Assembly: GCA_964389805.1 (NCBI GenBank)
Contig: CAYMFU010000102.1
Span: forward strand, 1 to 6,057
Length of the DNA stretch: 6,057 nucleotides
Source of the DNA: JAGTVG01 sp964389805
GTDB taxonomy: Bacteria; Bacteroidota; Bacteroidia; Cytophagales; Cyclobacteriaceae
Direction: 5' to 3'
A program made the position numbers and the translations under genes. Under the pieces are notes generated by a model. The model was not told where the DNA came from, searched no databases, and worked only from the letters and a program-made list of their open reading frames with translations. Positions within the stretch are counted from its first letter, which is position 1. Every line of letters starts with the position of its first letter. This document shows, one piece after another, positions 1 to 6,057 of this stretch.

Positions 1-2
1 TA

Positions 3-506
3 AGGAACTATTTATCTGATAAGGATTATAAGACCATACAAAATGACACCAACATTCCTAATGCATTATTAAAACTAATGGAAAAACATCTGGCGTTTTT
101 ATACAAACAGGAAAAGATTGATACGTATCATTTTGCAGCGATGGACCAAACGCTTAAAGAATTATGTGACCATATGGGAAAAAGTGAACGAATTAAAAAT
201 ACAGTTTTCCCAGTTCACTATGGTTTCTTTATAAGATTGTCTATTATAATTTTCGCTTTGCTTTTACCATTAGAGATCGTTGAGTTTTTAGGAATATTAA
301 CAATCCCAATCACATTTGCTACTATAACATTTATTAGTGTTATTGAATCAATAGCCAATTATTTACAGGATCCTTTCGAGAACAGAGCCGCCGATATCGG
401 GATGAATACCATATGCCGAACCATAGAGATCAACCTCTTGCAAATGGCAGGGGTAAGGGAGGTTCCGGATATTTTGAAACCAGATAAAAATGGAATTGTA
501 ATGTAA
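3..506 (+). CDS. Bestrophin family ion channel, C-terminal part (5' end outside window)
   Basis: The frame is open from the left edge, so the ATG at 78 is an internal methionine and the gene begins upstream. The 167 visible residues match the second half of the bacterial bestrophin/UPF0187 family (PF01062), pentameric anion or cation channels of the inner membrane. Visible landmarks are the SERIKNTVFP motif (about nt 183-212), which resembles the family's conserved G-x-x-ERI-x-NTP-x-P signature, and two hydrophobic segments (about nt 225-285 and 288-350). The LQDPFENRAADIGM signature (nt 363-404) corresponds to the EDPFG-x-x-xNDLP region of animal bestrophins. The RTIEINLLQM helix follows, then a short tail. 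The TAA stop is at 504-506. The N-terminal membrane helices and promoter are not in the window, so ion selectivity cannot be judged. The gene converges on the minus-strand genes and is not in their operon. Confidence 0.9.
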   Translation, partial: RNYLSDKDYKTIQNDTNIPNALLKLMEKHLAFLYKQEKIDTYHFAAMDQTLKELCDHMGKSERIKNTVFPVHYGFFIRLSIIIFALLLPLEIVEFLGILTIPITFATITFISVIESIANYLQDPFENRAADIGMNTICRTIEINLLQMAGVREVPDILKPDKNGIVM

Positions 507-517
507 AATCATTAAAA

Positions 518-560
518 TGATAGAAATAATAACTAAAATGGCTTCTATCAGCAATTTTGG
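518..560 (-). terminator. Candidate terminator between convergent genes
   Basis: The 80-base spacer between the two converging stop codons holds two alternative hairpins sharing one segment. The first is a perfect 8-bp inverted repeat, TGATAGAA at 518-525 and TTCTATCA at 543-550, with a 17-base loop. Read on the minus strand it is followed by TTTT and then an AT-rich tail. The second pairs 533-542 with 551-560 (one G-T pair and one mismatch) around an 8-base loop, and its minus-strand 3' side runs into T-rich sequence. Both suit termination of minus-strand transcription after the glycosyltransferase better than plus-strand termination. The stems are AT-rich and weak, so this is tentative. Confidence 0.35.
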
Positions 561-586
561 CTACCAATGATTATACCCAAAGATCT

Positions 587-1594
587 TCAATTCATCATAT
601 AAAAATCTTTTCCTTCTTCATAATTATTATTTAAAAGGAAATCATGAATGTTCAGCCGGCCGGTTCTGTCGCTTACGTAGGAAAGGATGAACACTTCCTG
701 TGGGATATCCTTGTAATAGATAACTGGCTTGCCATTTATCTTTTGTTCTTTTCTTTGAATAACATCGATATAACCAACAATCTCGAGATTATAATCATAC
801 AGATACTTTGATTTGTCGAGGACGTATTTTCCTGTACCCCAGATCAGTATAGGGCGCGGATTGAATTCAAATGTTTTTTTGTACCATTTGAAGAAGTAAG
901 CTGTTTTAACATTGAAAAATGCCTCTGTATCATAGTTAGGGTGACTTCGGGAAAGCCTCTTTTCATCATCATGCCAGTCGAGTACCACCGCATCAATCTT
1001 AGCGAATTGTATGCCTTGATCCATCAATCTCAGCCAAAGCTCATAATCTTCAGGTAAGCTTCCAACTTTATATAAGCCATATTCATCAAACAGGGATTTA
1101 CGTATCATGACACTGGGGTGAGATATAGGAGATTCAACAAACCTGTTTAAATATATATCAGCAGGCGTTTTAAGCGAATTTATCCAGTTGACATATAATG
1201 CATAGCCCTGGTTTTTCTTCCGGTCACCCACATAATTTACCTGGCCTGACACCACGCCTATATTTCTATGTTTCTTTAGATAATCATATTGTAATTTCAA
1301 CCGTTCTGGATAAGCATAGTCATCAGCGTCCATCCTGGCAATATATTTTCCCAATGAAACAGAAATACCCTGGTTCAGTGAAAATACTATTCCACTGGTA
1401 GGTAGATTAATGATTTTTATCCTGGGATCATTATAATCTGATAAAACATCAATGGGGTTGTCATCCGATCCATCATCTATCAAAATAAGTTCAAAGTTTT
1501 TATAGGTCTGATTCAGGATGCTATCGATCGCCCTTCGAAGTGTATTCGATGCATTTCTGAATGGTAAAATGACGGATACTATTGGATTTTTCAT
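587..1594 (-). CDS. Family 2 glycosyltransferase with C-terminal Rossmann-like domain
   Basis: This is a 335-residue GT-A fold inverting glycosyltransferase that would transfer a sugar from a nucleotide-sugar donor, probably to a surface polysaccharide or glycolipid; donor and acceptor cannot be read from sequence. From the chosen ATG, residues 5-110 carry the nucleotide-binding half. This includes VSVILPFRNA near the N-terminus, the IDDGSDD acidic loop at 39-45 and the metal-binding DAD motif at 89-91. The PEDYELWLRL segment at 181-190 supplies the likely catalytic-base region, followed by W207 and RLSRS at 213-217. Residues about 247-335 form a separate Rossmann-like domain: ILIWGTGKY, GYIDV, INGKPVIY, then GRLNIHDFL and EGKDFY at the end. 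An in-frame TTG at 1610-1612 would add six residues, but I chose the ATG at 1592-1594 because it leads directly into the family's usual N-terminus. Neither start has a clear Shine-Dalgarno sequence. It lies 42 bases after the kinase stop and is probably the last gene of that transcript. Confidence 0.93.
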   Translation of the reverse strand: MKNPIVSVILPFRNASNTLRRAIDSILNQTYKNFELILIDDGSDDNPIDVLSDYNDPRIKIINLPTSGIVFSLNQGISVSLGKYIARMDADDYAYPERLKLQYDYLKKHRNIGVVSGQVNYVGDRKKNQGYALYVNWINSLKTPADIYLNRFVESPISHPSVMIRKSLFDEYGLYKVGSLPEDYELWLRLMDQGIQFAKIDAVVLDWHDDEKRLSRSHPNYDTEAFFNVKTAYFFKWYKKTFEFNPRPILIWGTGKYVLDKSKYLYDYNLEIVGYIDVIQRKEQKINGKPVIYYKDIPQEVFILSYVSDRTGRLNIHDFLLNNNYEEGKDFYMMN

Positions 1595-1636
1595 CAGTTT
1601 CGGATAATCCAAAAAATTAACAATGAGCAGTTCAAT

Positions 1637-2254
1637 TTAACTGAATAATCCATGGACTTCCGACTCAATTAGATTAACAATGTATGACAGGTCCTCCGCA
1701 TTTTTATCGAAGTTAAGATCATTCACATTGATGTTCAGTAACTTACTGTCTCTGTATTGACTAATCCATTCTTCATAAAGTGCATTGAGATCCCTGAGGT
1801 AGTCAATTCTTATCAGATTCTCATACGCCCGGCCTCTGTTATGGATCCTCTCGACTAGTTTTGGAATATCAGCCTTTAAATAGATTAATAAATCAGGTGG
1901 CTTAATAAATGATGACATTGATTTGAACAAGCCCAGATATGTTTCATATTCCCGATCTGCCAAAAAGCCATTCTGGTTAAGGTTTTTCGCAAAAACATAG
2001 GCGTCTTCATAGATGGTACGGTCCTGAATAATATTTCCCCCTTTTTTTTGAATTTGCTGATTCTGTTTGAATCGGGTATTAAGAAAAAATATTTGTGTAT
2101 GAAAAGACCATGTGCTCATATCTGCATAGAAGTCAGGAAGGTATGGATTGTTGTCTACCACTTCATATTCGACTTCCCAATTGTAATATTTGCCCAATTT
2201 TTTGGCAAGTGTAGTTTTGCCTGATCCGATATTTCCTGAGATTGCTAGATACAT
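1637..2254 (-). CDS. Deoxynucleoside kinase (dNK/dGK family)
   Basis: This cytoplasmic salvage enzyme phosphorylates a deoxynucleoside with a nucleoside triphosphate to give the 5'-monophosphate. The 205 residues begin with a P-loop, GNIGSGKTT, at 7-15. E31 in YEVVDNNPYLPDFY (30-43) is at the place of the family's catalytic glutamate. WSFHTQIFFLNTRFKQ (49-64) is the substrate-site helix. DRTIYEDAYVFA (78-89) holds the DR(S/T) motif contacting the sugar hydroxyls. PPDLLIYL (119-126) is a core strand, and the arginine-rich LID HNRGRAYE is at 138-145. Length and motif spacing match the short Bacteroidota dNK proteins. Specificity (dA, dG, dC or T) cannot be assigned from sequence alone. The ATG at 2252-2254 fits the conserved N-terminus and lies 26 bases after the receptor stop, with no Shine-Dalgarno sequence, so it is probably co-transcribed with the receptor gene. 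A homopolymer A8G5 run encodes QKKGG at about 69-73. Confidence 0.95.
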   Translation of the reverse strand: MYLAISGNIGSGKTTLAKKLGKYYNWEVEYEVVDNNPYLPDFYADMSTWSFHTQIFFLNTRFKQNQQIQKKGGNIIQDRTIYEDAYVFAKNLNQNGFLADREYETYLGLFKSMSSFIKPPDLLIYLKADIPKLVERIHNRGRAYENLIRIDYLRDLNALYEEWISQYRDSKLLNINVNDLNFDKNAEDLSYIVNLIESEVHGLFS

Positions 2255-2280
2255 ATGATTACATTGAAAAGTTTAATTTA

Positions 2281-4689
2281 TCATAATTTTACACGCATTC
2301 CAAAAATAAAGTTACGGCCTGGAGCACTTATGCCAGAACTGTAAGTTCTGTAATGTTTATTTAGAATGTTTTCTATTCCGAAATTAAGAATAAATGTGCT
2401 TTTAATATCGTAGGAAGCCATTAAATTTAAAGCATACCAGGGCAAGGCACCATCGGGAGTATATAGATAGATTTTATTCCTTTCTGAGGGCGCTAAATCA
2501 TCATAAGCTTTACCACCGCTATAGCTCACATTAAAATCCAGAAACAGATTTTTTAACTTATAATAAATTGCGGAACGTCCAAATAGGGGAGCTGTATGTC
2601 GTAATGGAACATTTTCGATAATATCCTTTCCATTTGTAAAATTGAGAGAAGCAAATACTCCGAAATTTGACGAAATATCCCCTCTGAATGAAAACGAAAG
2701 GCCATAGATGTTCGCCCTTCCGGTATTTACCAGGGCCTGTGTTTTCCTGAACTCCCCATCATAAACTATTGAGTCCATGCCATTAAACGCAAAATCCCTT
2801 CGTACCATTGCATCGATCATCCATGTATGGAATCCGGCAATGTGAAATTCCAGGGATTTCCCGATCTTCTGAGTAAATCCCATTTCCAGGTTGTATATAT
2901 ACTCCGGTTTTAAATCTTTATTTGGAACTATGACATGTCCCGGTTCTGAATCGAATAGTTTACCCATATCATCCACATTGGGAGCCCTAAATCCCGAAGA
3001 TGCGATCAGATCAATTTTTGACTTCTTAGTGATGCGATAAACATATCCAAGGCTTCCATTAATAGCACTGTTTTTATTCTTAAACTCATCAAATTCAAAT
3101 CCAAGGTCACTCTGATCATCCAGCCTGGCATGAAGTTGCGTAGTAGTGAAACGTAATCCCGCATTAAGGCTATGATGATTGTTGATGATCCATAAATAAT
3201 TTGCATATCCCGCCAGGAATCCATAATTGCTGCCTCCATCCGGATACCTTGTTGAAGTTGCTGATTTCTCTCCTGTTTCAATATTCTCTTTCTCGGCTTC
3301 GGAGATTACCTTGTTAAAAGAAAAGTCAAGTCCATAAAATAACTGGTGGCTGTCATTGATGGATTTGTCAAAATCCGCATTAAAATTGATAATACTTACC
3401 TTTTCTGTCCTGGTTCTGCGAATATCATCCTTATACTTTCGGTCGATTCGACTTTCATCTACAAATTGATGTGACAATATGATCCGCGCTTCACTATAAG
3501 CTTTGTTTGGTTTATACATTCTTAGGCCAAGTCGGTTCAAGATCCATTTTTGAGGTCCGTAGTTCCATTCCGTATTTTCCGGTAAACTATCCTGATCATA
3601 TAATATTAATCTGTCGTATCTTGGGATATCTGAAGTATTTGTAAAATAAAATCCATAATCCAGGTCAAGATAGTCATTTGGCCTGAATTGAAATTTCTGA
3701 ATAAGATTGAATTGATGATAACCTGAAAATTTTTGAAGGTTTACGTTGCTGTTATTGAGTATGGAATCGATTCCTTCAATATTTTGGACAAATTCCGTTC
3801 TCTTACCAAAGTCAGGATATTCTGAAGTTCTCTTATTGCCAGTGATTAAGTCATCAAAATCAGTATATGACAAGCTGGTAAAGGATCCGAATTTCTTTCC
3901 TCCCAGGGAAAAATCCACATGGGCTGTTTTTTCATTAGCCGCTGTAGCATATCTTATTAATGCATTACCCATGAACTTAATATGTCCATCCCCGTTCAAT
4001 ACAGTGGATTTGGTGTGAAAATCCATAACGCCACCCAGGGCATCACTACCGTACATTACAGAGCCTGGCCCAAACAGAACTTCAGCCTCGGCAATAGTAT
4101 TCACATCAAGGCCAATCACATTCTGGAGGTTCCCACTTCTATATATGGCATTGTTCATCCTTACACCATCAACAACGATCAATAGCTTATTGGCAGCAAA
4201 TCCCCGGATCATTGGACTTCCACCTCCAAGTTGACTTTTTTGCATAAAAACCTGACCGGATTGATCAAGCATATCAGCCGAAGTTGGCGGGTTATCGAAT
4301 TCTACGCTTTTTGAATTTATACTTACTACAGTATTTGGGATTAATTCTGAATTCTGCTCCCACTTGCTTGCGGAGATGATAACTCCCTCAATTTTAATAA
4401 TTCGTTCTTGCAATTCGATTTTGTATCCGGTTTCCGGTATGTCAGCATATGGTATGGTTCTATCATGATAGGAAGGGTGTTGAAAATTAAGGATATCCTC
4501 TTCAATGAATAAAGATAGGTCAGCATAACCTTGAGCATTTGTATGAACCGATTTGTTTAATTCCAGATTATATATCACAACATTTTCAACGCCTTCTCCT
4601 GAGCGTTTATCGATAACCTCAATGCTCTGGCCATTAGCAAATCCAGAAAGAAAAAATGATATTAAAACAAGTACTCCGGCAATACGCAT
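2281..4689 (-). CDS. TonB-dependent outer-membrane receptor, heme/hemoglobin-receptor-like
   Basis: This is a complete 802-residue outer-membrane active transporter energised by TonB-ExbBD. Numbering is from the chosen ATG. Residues 1-20 are a Sec signal peptide (hydrophobic ISFFLSGFA, cleavage near ANG-Q). Residues about 22-95 form a carboxypeptidase-regulatory-like beta-sandwich typical of Bacteroidota receptors. A TonB-box-like EGVIISASK follows at 101-109. The plug (about 110-226) carries GGGSPMIRGFAANKLLIVVD and ends in GPGSVMYGSDALGGVMDF. The rest is the 22-strand barrel, closing with NILNKHYRTY and a final beta strand ending in leucine. The plug wording and a FRAP box (567-570) followed by NKDLKPE (590-596) resemble the hemoglobin/heme receptor branch (HmuR/HemR-like). 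The substrate remains an inference, and a siderophore or other metal complex is possible. A GTG at 4701 would add MKRL and give a more basic signal-peptide n-region, but the AAAGGTGA sequence sits 8 bases before the ATG and overlaps the GTG, favouring the ATG. Confidence 0.95.
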   Translation of the reverse strand: MRIAGVLVLISFFLSGFANGQSIEVIDKRSGEGVENVVIYNLELNKSVHTNAQGYADLSLFIEEDILNFQHPSYHDRTIPYADIPETGYKIELQERIIKIEGVIISASKWEQNSELIPNTVVSINSKSVEFDNPPTSADMLDQSGQVFMQKSQLGGGSPMIRGFAANKLLIVVDGVRMNNAIYRSGNLQNVIGLDVNTIAEAEVLFGPGSVMYGSDALGGVMDFHTKSTVLNGDGHIKFMGNALIRYATAANEKTAHVDFSLGGKKFGSFTSLSYTDFDDLITGNKRTSEYPDFGKRTEFVQNIEGIDSILNNSNVNLQKFSGYHQFNLIQKFQFRPNDYLDLDYGFYFTNTSDIPRYDRLILYDQDSLPENTEWNYGPQKWILNRLGLRMYKPNKAYSEARIILSHQFVDESRIDRKYKDDIRRTRTEKVSIINFNADFDKSINDSHQLFYGLDFSFNKVISEAEKENIETGEKSATSTRYPDGGSNYGFLAGYANYLWIINNHHSLNAGLRFTTTQLHARLDDQSDLGFEFDEFKNKNSAINGSLGYVYRITKKSKIDLIASSGFRAPNVDDMGKLFDSEPGHVIVPNKDLKPEYIYNLEMGFTQKIGKSLEFHIAGFHTWMIDAMVRRDFAFNGMDSIVYDGEFRKTQALVNTGRANIYGLSFSFRGDISSNFGVFASLNFTNGKDIIENVPLRHTAPLFGRSAIYYKLKNLFLDFNVSYSGGKAYDDLAPSERNKIYLYTPDGALPWYALNLMASYDIKSTFILNFGIENILNKHYRTYSSGISAPGRNFIFGMRVKL

Positions 4690-4697
4690 CAGTCTTT

Positions 4698-4705
4698 TCA
4701 CCTTT
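4698..4705 (-). promoter_or_regulatory. Shine-Dalgarno sequence deciding the receptor start
   Basis: Read on the minus strand this is AAAGGTGA, whose GGTGA is complementary to the UCACC in the tail of 16S rRNA. It lies 8 bases before the ATG at 4687-4689, an ideal distance, and it contains most of the competing GTG at 4699-4701. The other starts visible in this window have no comparable motif, so this one is notable for a Bacteroidota genome. Confidence 0.5.
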
Positions 4706-4717
4706 CATTTTGGATTG

Positions 4718-4725
4718 CAAATCTA
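4718..4725 (-). promoter_or_regulatory. Candidate Bacteroidota -7 promoter box for the receptor gene
   Basis: Read on the minus strand this is TAGATTTG, a perfect fit to the TAnnTTTG -7 consensus used by the main sigma factor of Bacteroidota. It sits in the 72-base gap between the AlkD gene and the receptor ATG, 28 bases before that ATG, which would give a short leader. I see no TTG at the usual distance upstream for the -33 element, so the call rests on one box. If real, the receptor, kinase and glycosyltransferase form a transcript separate from lhgO-alkD. Confidence 0.4.
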
Positions 4726-4761
4726 CTTAATCGATATAAAAGAATGGTCTGTCTTAACAAT

Positions 4762-5430
4762 TCATACGATCCTTTTCAATGCTTCTCTTTTACTCAATGG
4801 CTGAATAGTGTTTTTTTGTACAAAATCCAGTACCCAGGATGGATTTCTTTTAGAATATTCACGTAGAGACCATCCTATGGCCTTAGCAATAAAAAACTCT
4901 TTAGATACACATAACTCCTTTATAAATGAAGTCAGTAATTCGGTATCCACCTCATCTTTATATTTTAACTGGAAGATCAGACAGGTCCGCTGAAGCCAGA
5001 TATTTCCGGATTGCATCCAGGCTCCTGTTACAGTTTTAATCATATCAGGGAATACTTTAAAATAATGGCCAACAAGAGTTGCAGCAATAAAGTCTACTGT
5101 ATCCCACCAGGATTTGCTGAGAATAAGGGATTCATAGTGGCTAATCCAGTCTTTCTCTACCGATCTGGAAAACCGGGAGGCTAATTCCATCGCAAAATAT
5201 TGAAATTCTCTTTCAGGAAGATCCCAGAAAGCGTATATCGATGGCCAAATTTGTTCAACAGCAGGCAGGAAATCTTTGGACAGAGCGGATTTGCTAATCA
5301 TCCTGCGATTTGGTGATTTGATCCCGAGAAATTCAAATTTATTTTTCATATAGGCCATCATATATTGTGCATTATCAGGATTTGCATGGTCCCTGAAATC
5401 GGATACTACCATATGTACATAATCACTCAT
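4762..5430 (-). CDS. AlkD-family DNA alkylation repair protein (HEAT-like DNA glycosylase)
   Basis: This 222-residue cytoplasmic protein belongs to the DNA alkylation repair enzyme family (PF08713). The family uses HEAT-like helical repeats to hold DNA and excise N3- and N7-alkylated purines without base flipping. Visible landmarks are YMKNKFEFLGIKSPNRR (27-43), EREFQYFAMEL (73-83), SWWDTVDFIA (107-116), WLQRTCLIFQL (145-155), FFIAKAIGWSLREYSK (179-194) and LSKREALK (212-219). W109, D113, R148 and W187 fall at the same residue numbers as the key active-site and DNA-contact residues I recall for Bacillus cereus AlkD. That supports an active enzyme rather than a non-catalytic paralogue such as AlkF/AlkG. 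Length is normal for the family. The ATG at 5428-5430 follows the lhgO TGA by 3 bases with no Shine-Dalgarno sequence, so translation is probably coupled to lhgO. The usual symbol would be alkD, given here by family resemblance only. Confidence 0.94.
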   Translation of the reverse strand: MSDYVHMVVSDFRDHANPDNAQYMMAYMKNKFEFLGIKSPNRRMISKSALSKDFLPAVEQIWPSIYAFWDLPEREFQYFAMELASRFSRSVEKDWISHYESLILSKSWWDTVDFIAATLVGHYFKVFPDMIKTVTGAWMQSGNIWLQRTCLIFQLKYKDEVDTELLTSFIKELCVSKEFFIAKAIGWSLREYSKRNPSWVLDFVQKNTIQPLSKREALKRIV

Positions 5431-5433
5431 GGA

Positions 5434-6057
5434 TCATTGTTTGATATGATTAAGGGCGATTTTCGCAATGGTTTCGCCAATTGACAATGAAGATGTTGCT
5501 GCGGGTGATGGCGAATTACACACATTTATAGCTCGTTCATTTTCATAAATCAGAAAATCATCCAGCAGACCACCTGATCGGTCACATGCCTGGGCTCTTA
5601 CCCCTGCACCGCCTGGTTCAAGATCATTTTCTTCAATTTCAGGGATTAATTTCTGTAAGGCATGAGTAAAGGCTTTTTTTGAGAATGATCTATACATTTC
5701 TCCAATTCCTGTTTTCCAGTATTTTGAAGCTACTTTAATAAACCCAGGCCAGATCAGTGTTTCTGCTAACTCAGGGAGGTTAATCTGTGATTTTTTATAT
5801 CCCTCTCTGGCAAAAGCTAAAACGGCATTTGGACCCGCTTCAATTCCCCCGTCAATCATCCTTGTGTAATGGACTCCTAAAAATGGGAAACTGGGATCCG
5901 GGACAGGGTATATCAGGTTTTTTACCAGGTATTTTTTCTCCGGTTTGATTTTATAGTATTCCCCACGGAAGGGAATAATCTTTACATTAACCTTTTGATG
6001 TGTATGTCTTGCTATTTTATCGGAATATAATCCTGCACAATTGATTACAAGTTTTGA
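5434..6057 (-). CDS. lhgO: L-2-hydroxyglutarate oxidase, C-terminal part (5' end outside window)
   Basis: This is an FAD-dependent oxidoreductase converting L-2-hydroxyglutarate to 2-oxoglutarate, formerly annotated YgaF in E. coli, where it passes electrons to the membrane quinone pool. The frame is open to the right edge, so the ATG at 5857-5859 is internal. The 207 visible residues are about half of the usual roughly 400. In order they show VINCAGLYSDKIA (FAD-domain region), IIPFRGEYY, LIYPVPDPSFPFLGVHYTRM, DGGIEAGPNAVLAFAREGY, GGAGVRAQACDRSGGLLDDF and the C-terminal NSPSPAATSSLSIG, all signatures of this DAO-fold subfamily (PF01266). The N-terminal GxGxxG dinucleotide-binding motif lies outside the window, so integrity of the 5' half is unknown. 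The TGA stop at 5434-5436 is 3 bases before the AlkD-type gene, making the two one operon. Confidence 0.95.
   Translation of the reverse strand, partial: SKLVINCAGLYSDKIARHTHQKVNVKIIPFRGEYYKIKPEKKYLVKNLIYPVPDPSFPFLGVHYTRMIDGGIEAGPNAVLAFAREGYKKSQINLPELAETLIWPGFIKVASKYWKTGIGEMYRSFSKKAFTHALQKLIPEIEENDLEPGGAGVRAQACDRSGGLLDDFLIYENERAINVCNSPSPAATSSLSIGETIAKIALNHIKQ

Noticed and set aside
363..554. Minus-strand open frame with hydrophobic N-terminus opposite the bestrophin gene end
   Set aside because: It lies largely antisense to the conserved PFE region of the bestrophin gene, resembles no family, and its hydrophobic stretch comes from AT-rich spacer sequence.
654..663. GC-rich palindromic stretch (GCCGGCCGG) in an AT-rich region
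   Set aside because: It is inside the conserved C-terminal coding region of the glycosyltransferase and short enough to be explained by Gly-Arg-codon usage.
1610..1612. TTG as start of the glycosyltransferase
   Set aside because: It adds six residues not typical of the family N-terminus and has no ribosome binding site; the ATG 18 bases downstream is the simpler choice.
3006..3281. Minus-strand open frame inside the receptor gene
   Set aside because: It is an alternate-frame shadow of the receptor barrel, which is continuous and well conserved through this stretch; no frameshift is present.
3746..4185. Two overlapping plus-strand open frames opposite the receptor gene
   Set aside because: They are antisense to the plug and early barrel, with no family resemblance or start signal.
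4553..4804. Plus-strand open frame spanning the gap between the receptor and AlkD genes
   Set aside because: It is antisense to the signal peptide region and crosses the intergenic gap; the composition looks random and no ribosome binding site precedes it.
1..6057. A previously undescribed defence, mobile or RNA-based system
   Set aside because: Every gene belongs to a recognisable family. No direct repeats, array, tRNA, integrase, transposase or unexplained non-coding stretch over 80 bases was seen.

Overview
The window is a compact, AT-rich stretch (roughly 35-40% G+C by eye) of a chromosome that looks like Bacteroidota. The evidence is the style of the proteins. There is a TonB-dependent receptor with an N-terminal carboxypeptidase-regulatory-like domain, a deoxynucleoside kinase of the short Bacteroidota type, and a bestrophin with the PFE-type C-terminal signature. 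A TAnnTTTG promoter box sits in front of the receptor gene, and most starts lack a clear Shine-Dalgarno sequence. I cannot name the genus from sequence reading alone.

Layout: a bestrophin-family channel gene on the plus strand enters from the left edge without its 5' part and stops at 506. It converges on a run of five minus-strand genes across an 80-base spacer that holds AT-rich inverted repeats, probably a terminator. In transcription order (right to left) the minus-strand genes are: the 3' two thirds or so of an L-2-hydroxyglutarate oxidase (lhgO), cut by the right edge; an AlkD-type DNA alkylation repair protein starting 3 bases after lhgO stops; a TonB-dependent outer-membrane receptor of the heme/hemoglobin-receptor-like type; a deoxynucleoside kinase; and a family 2 glycosyltransferase with a fused Rossmann-like C-terminal domain. 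Coding density is about 96%, and no gap exceeds 80 bases.

How the genes relate: lhgO and the AlkD gene are almost certainly co-transcribed. They have a possible biochemical link, because L-2-hydroxyglutarate inhibits 2-oxoglutarate-dependent dioxygenases, including AlkB-type alkylation repair enzymes. The receptor gene has its own candidate promoter and a good ribosome binding site. It probably heads a second transcript with the kinase and the glycosyltransferase (gaps of 26 and about 42 bases), though these three products share no obvious pathway.

I found no CRISPR array, RNA gene, insertion sequence, phage gene or clearly new system. This is mostly ordinary housekeeping and accessory content. 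The points worth checking are the lhgO-alkD pairing, a histidine in the receptor between its FRAP and NPNL-like boxes, start-codon choices in two genes, and the convergent terminator.
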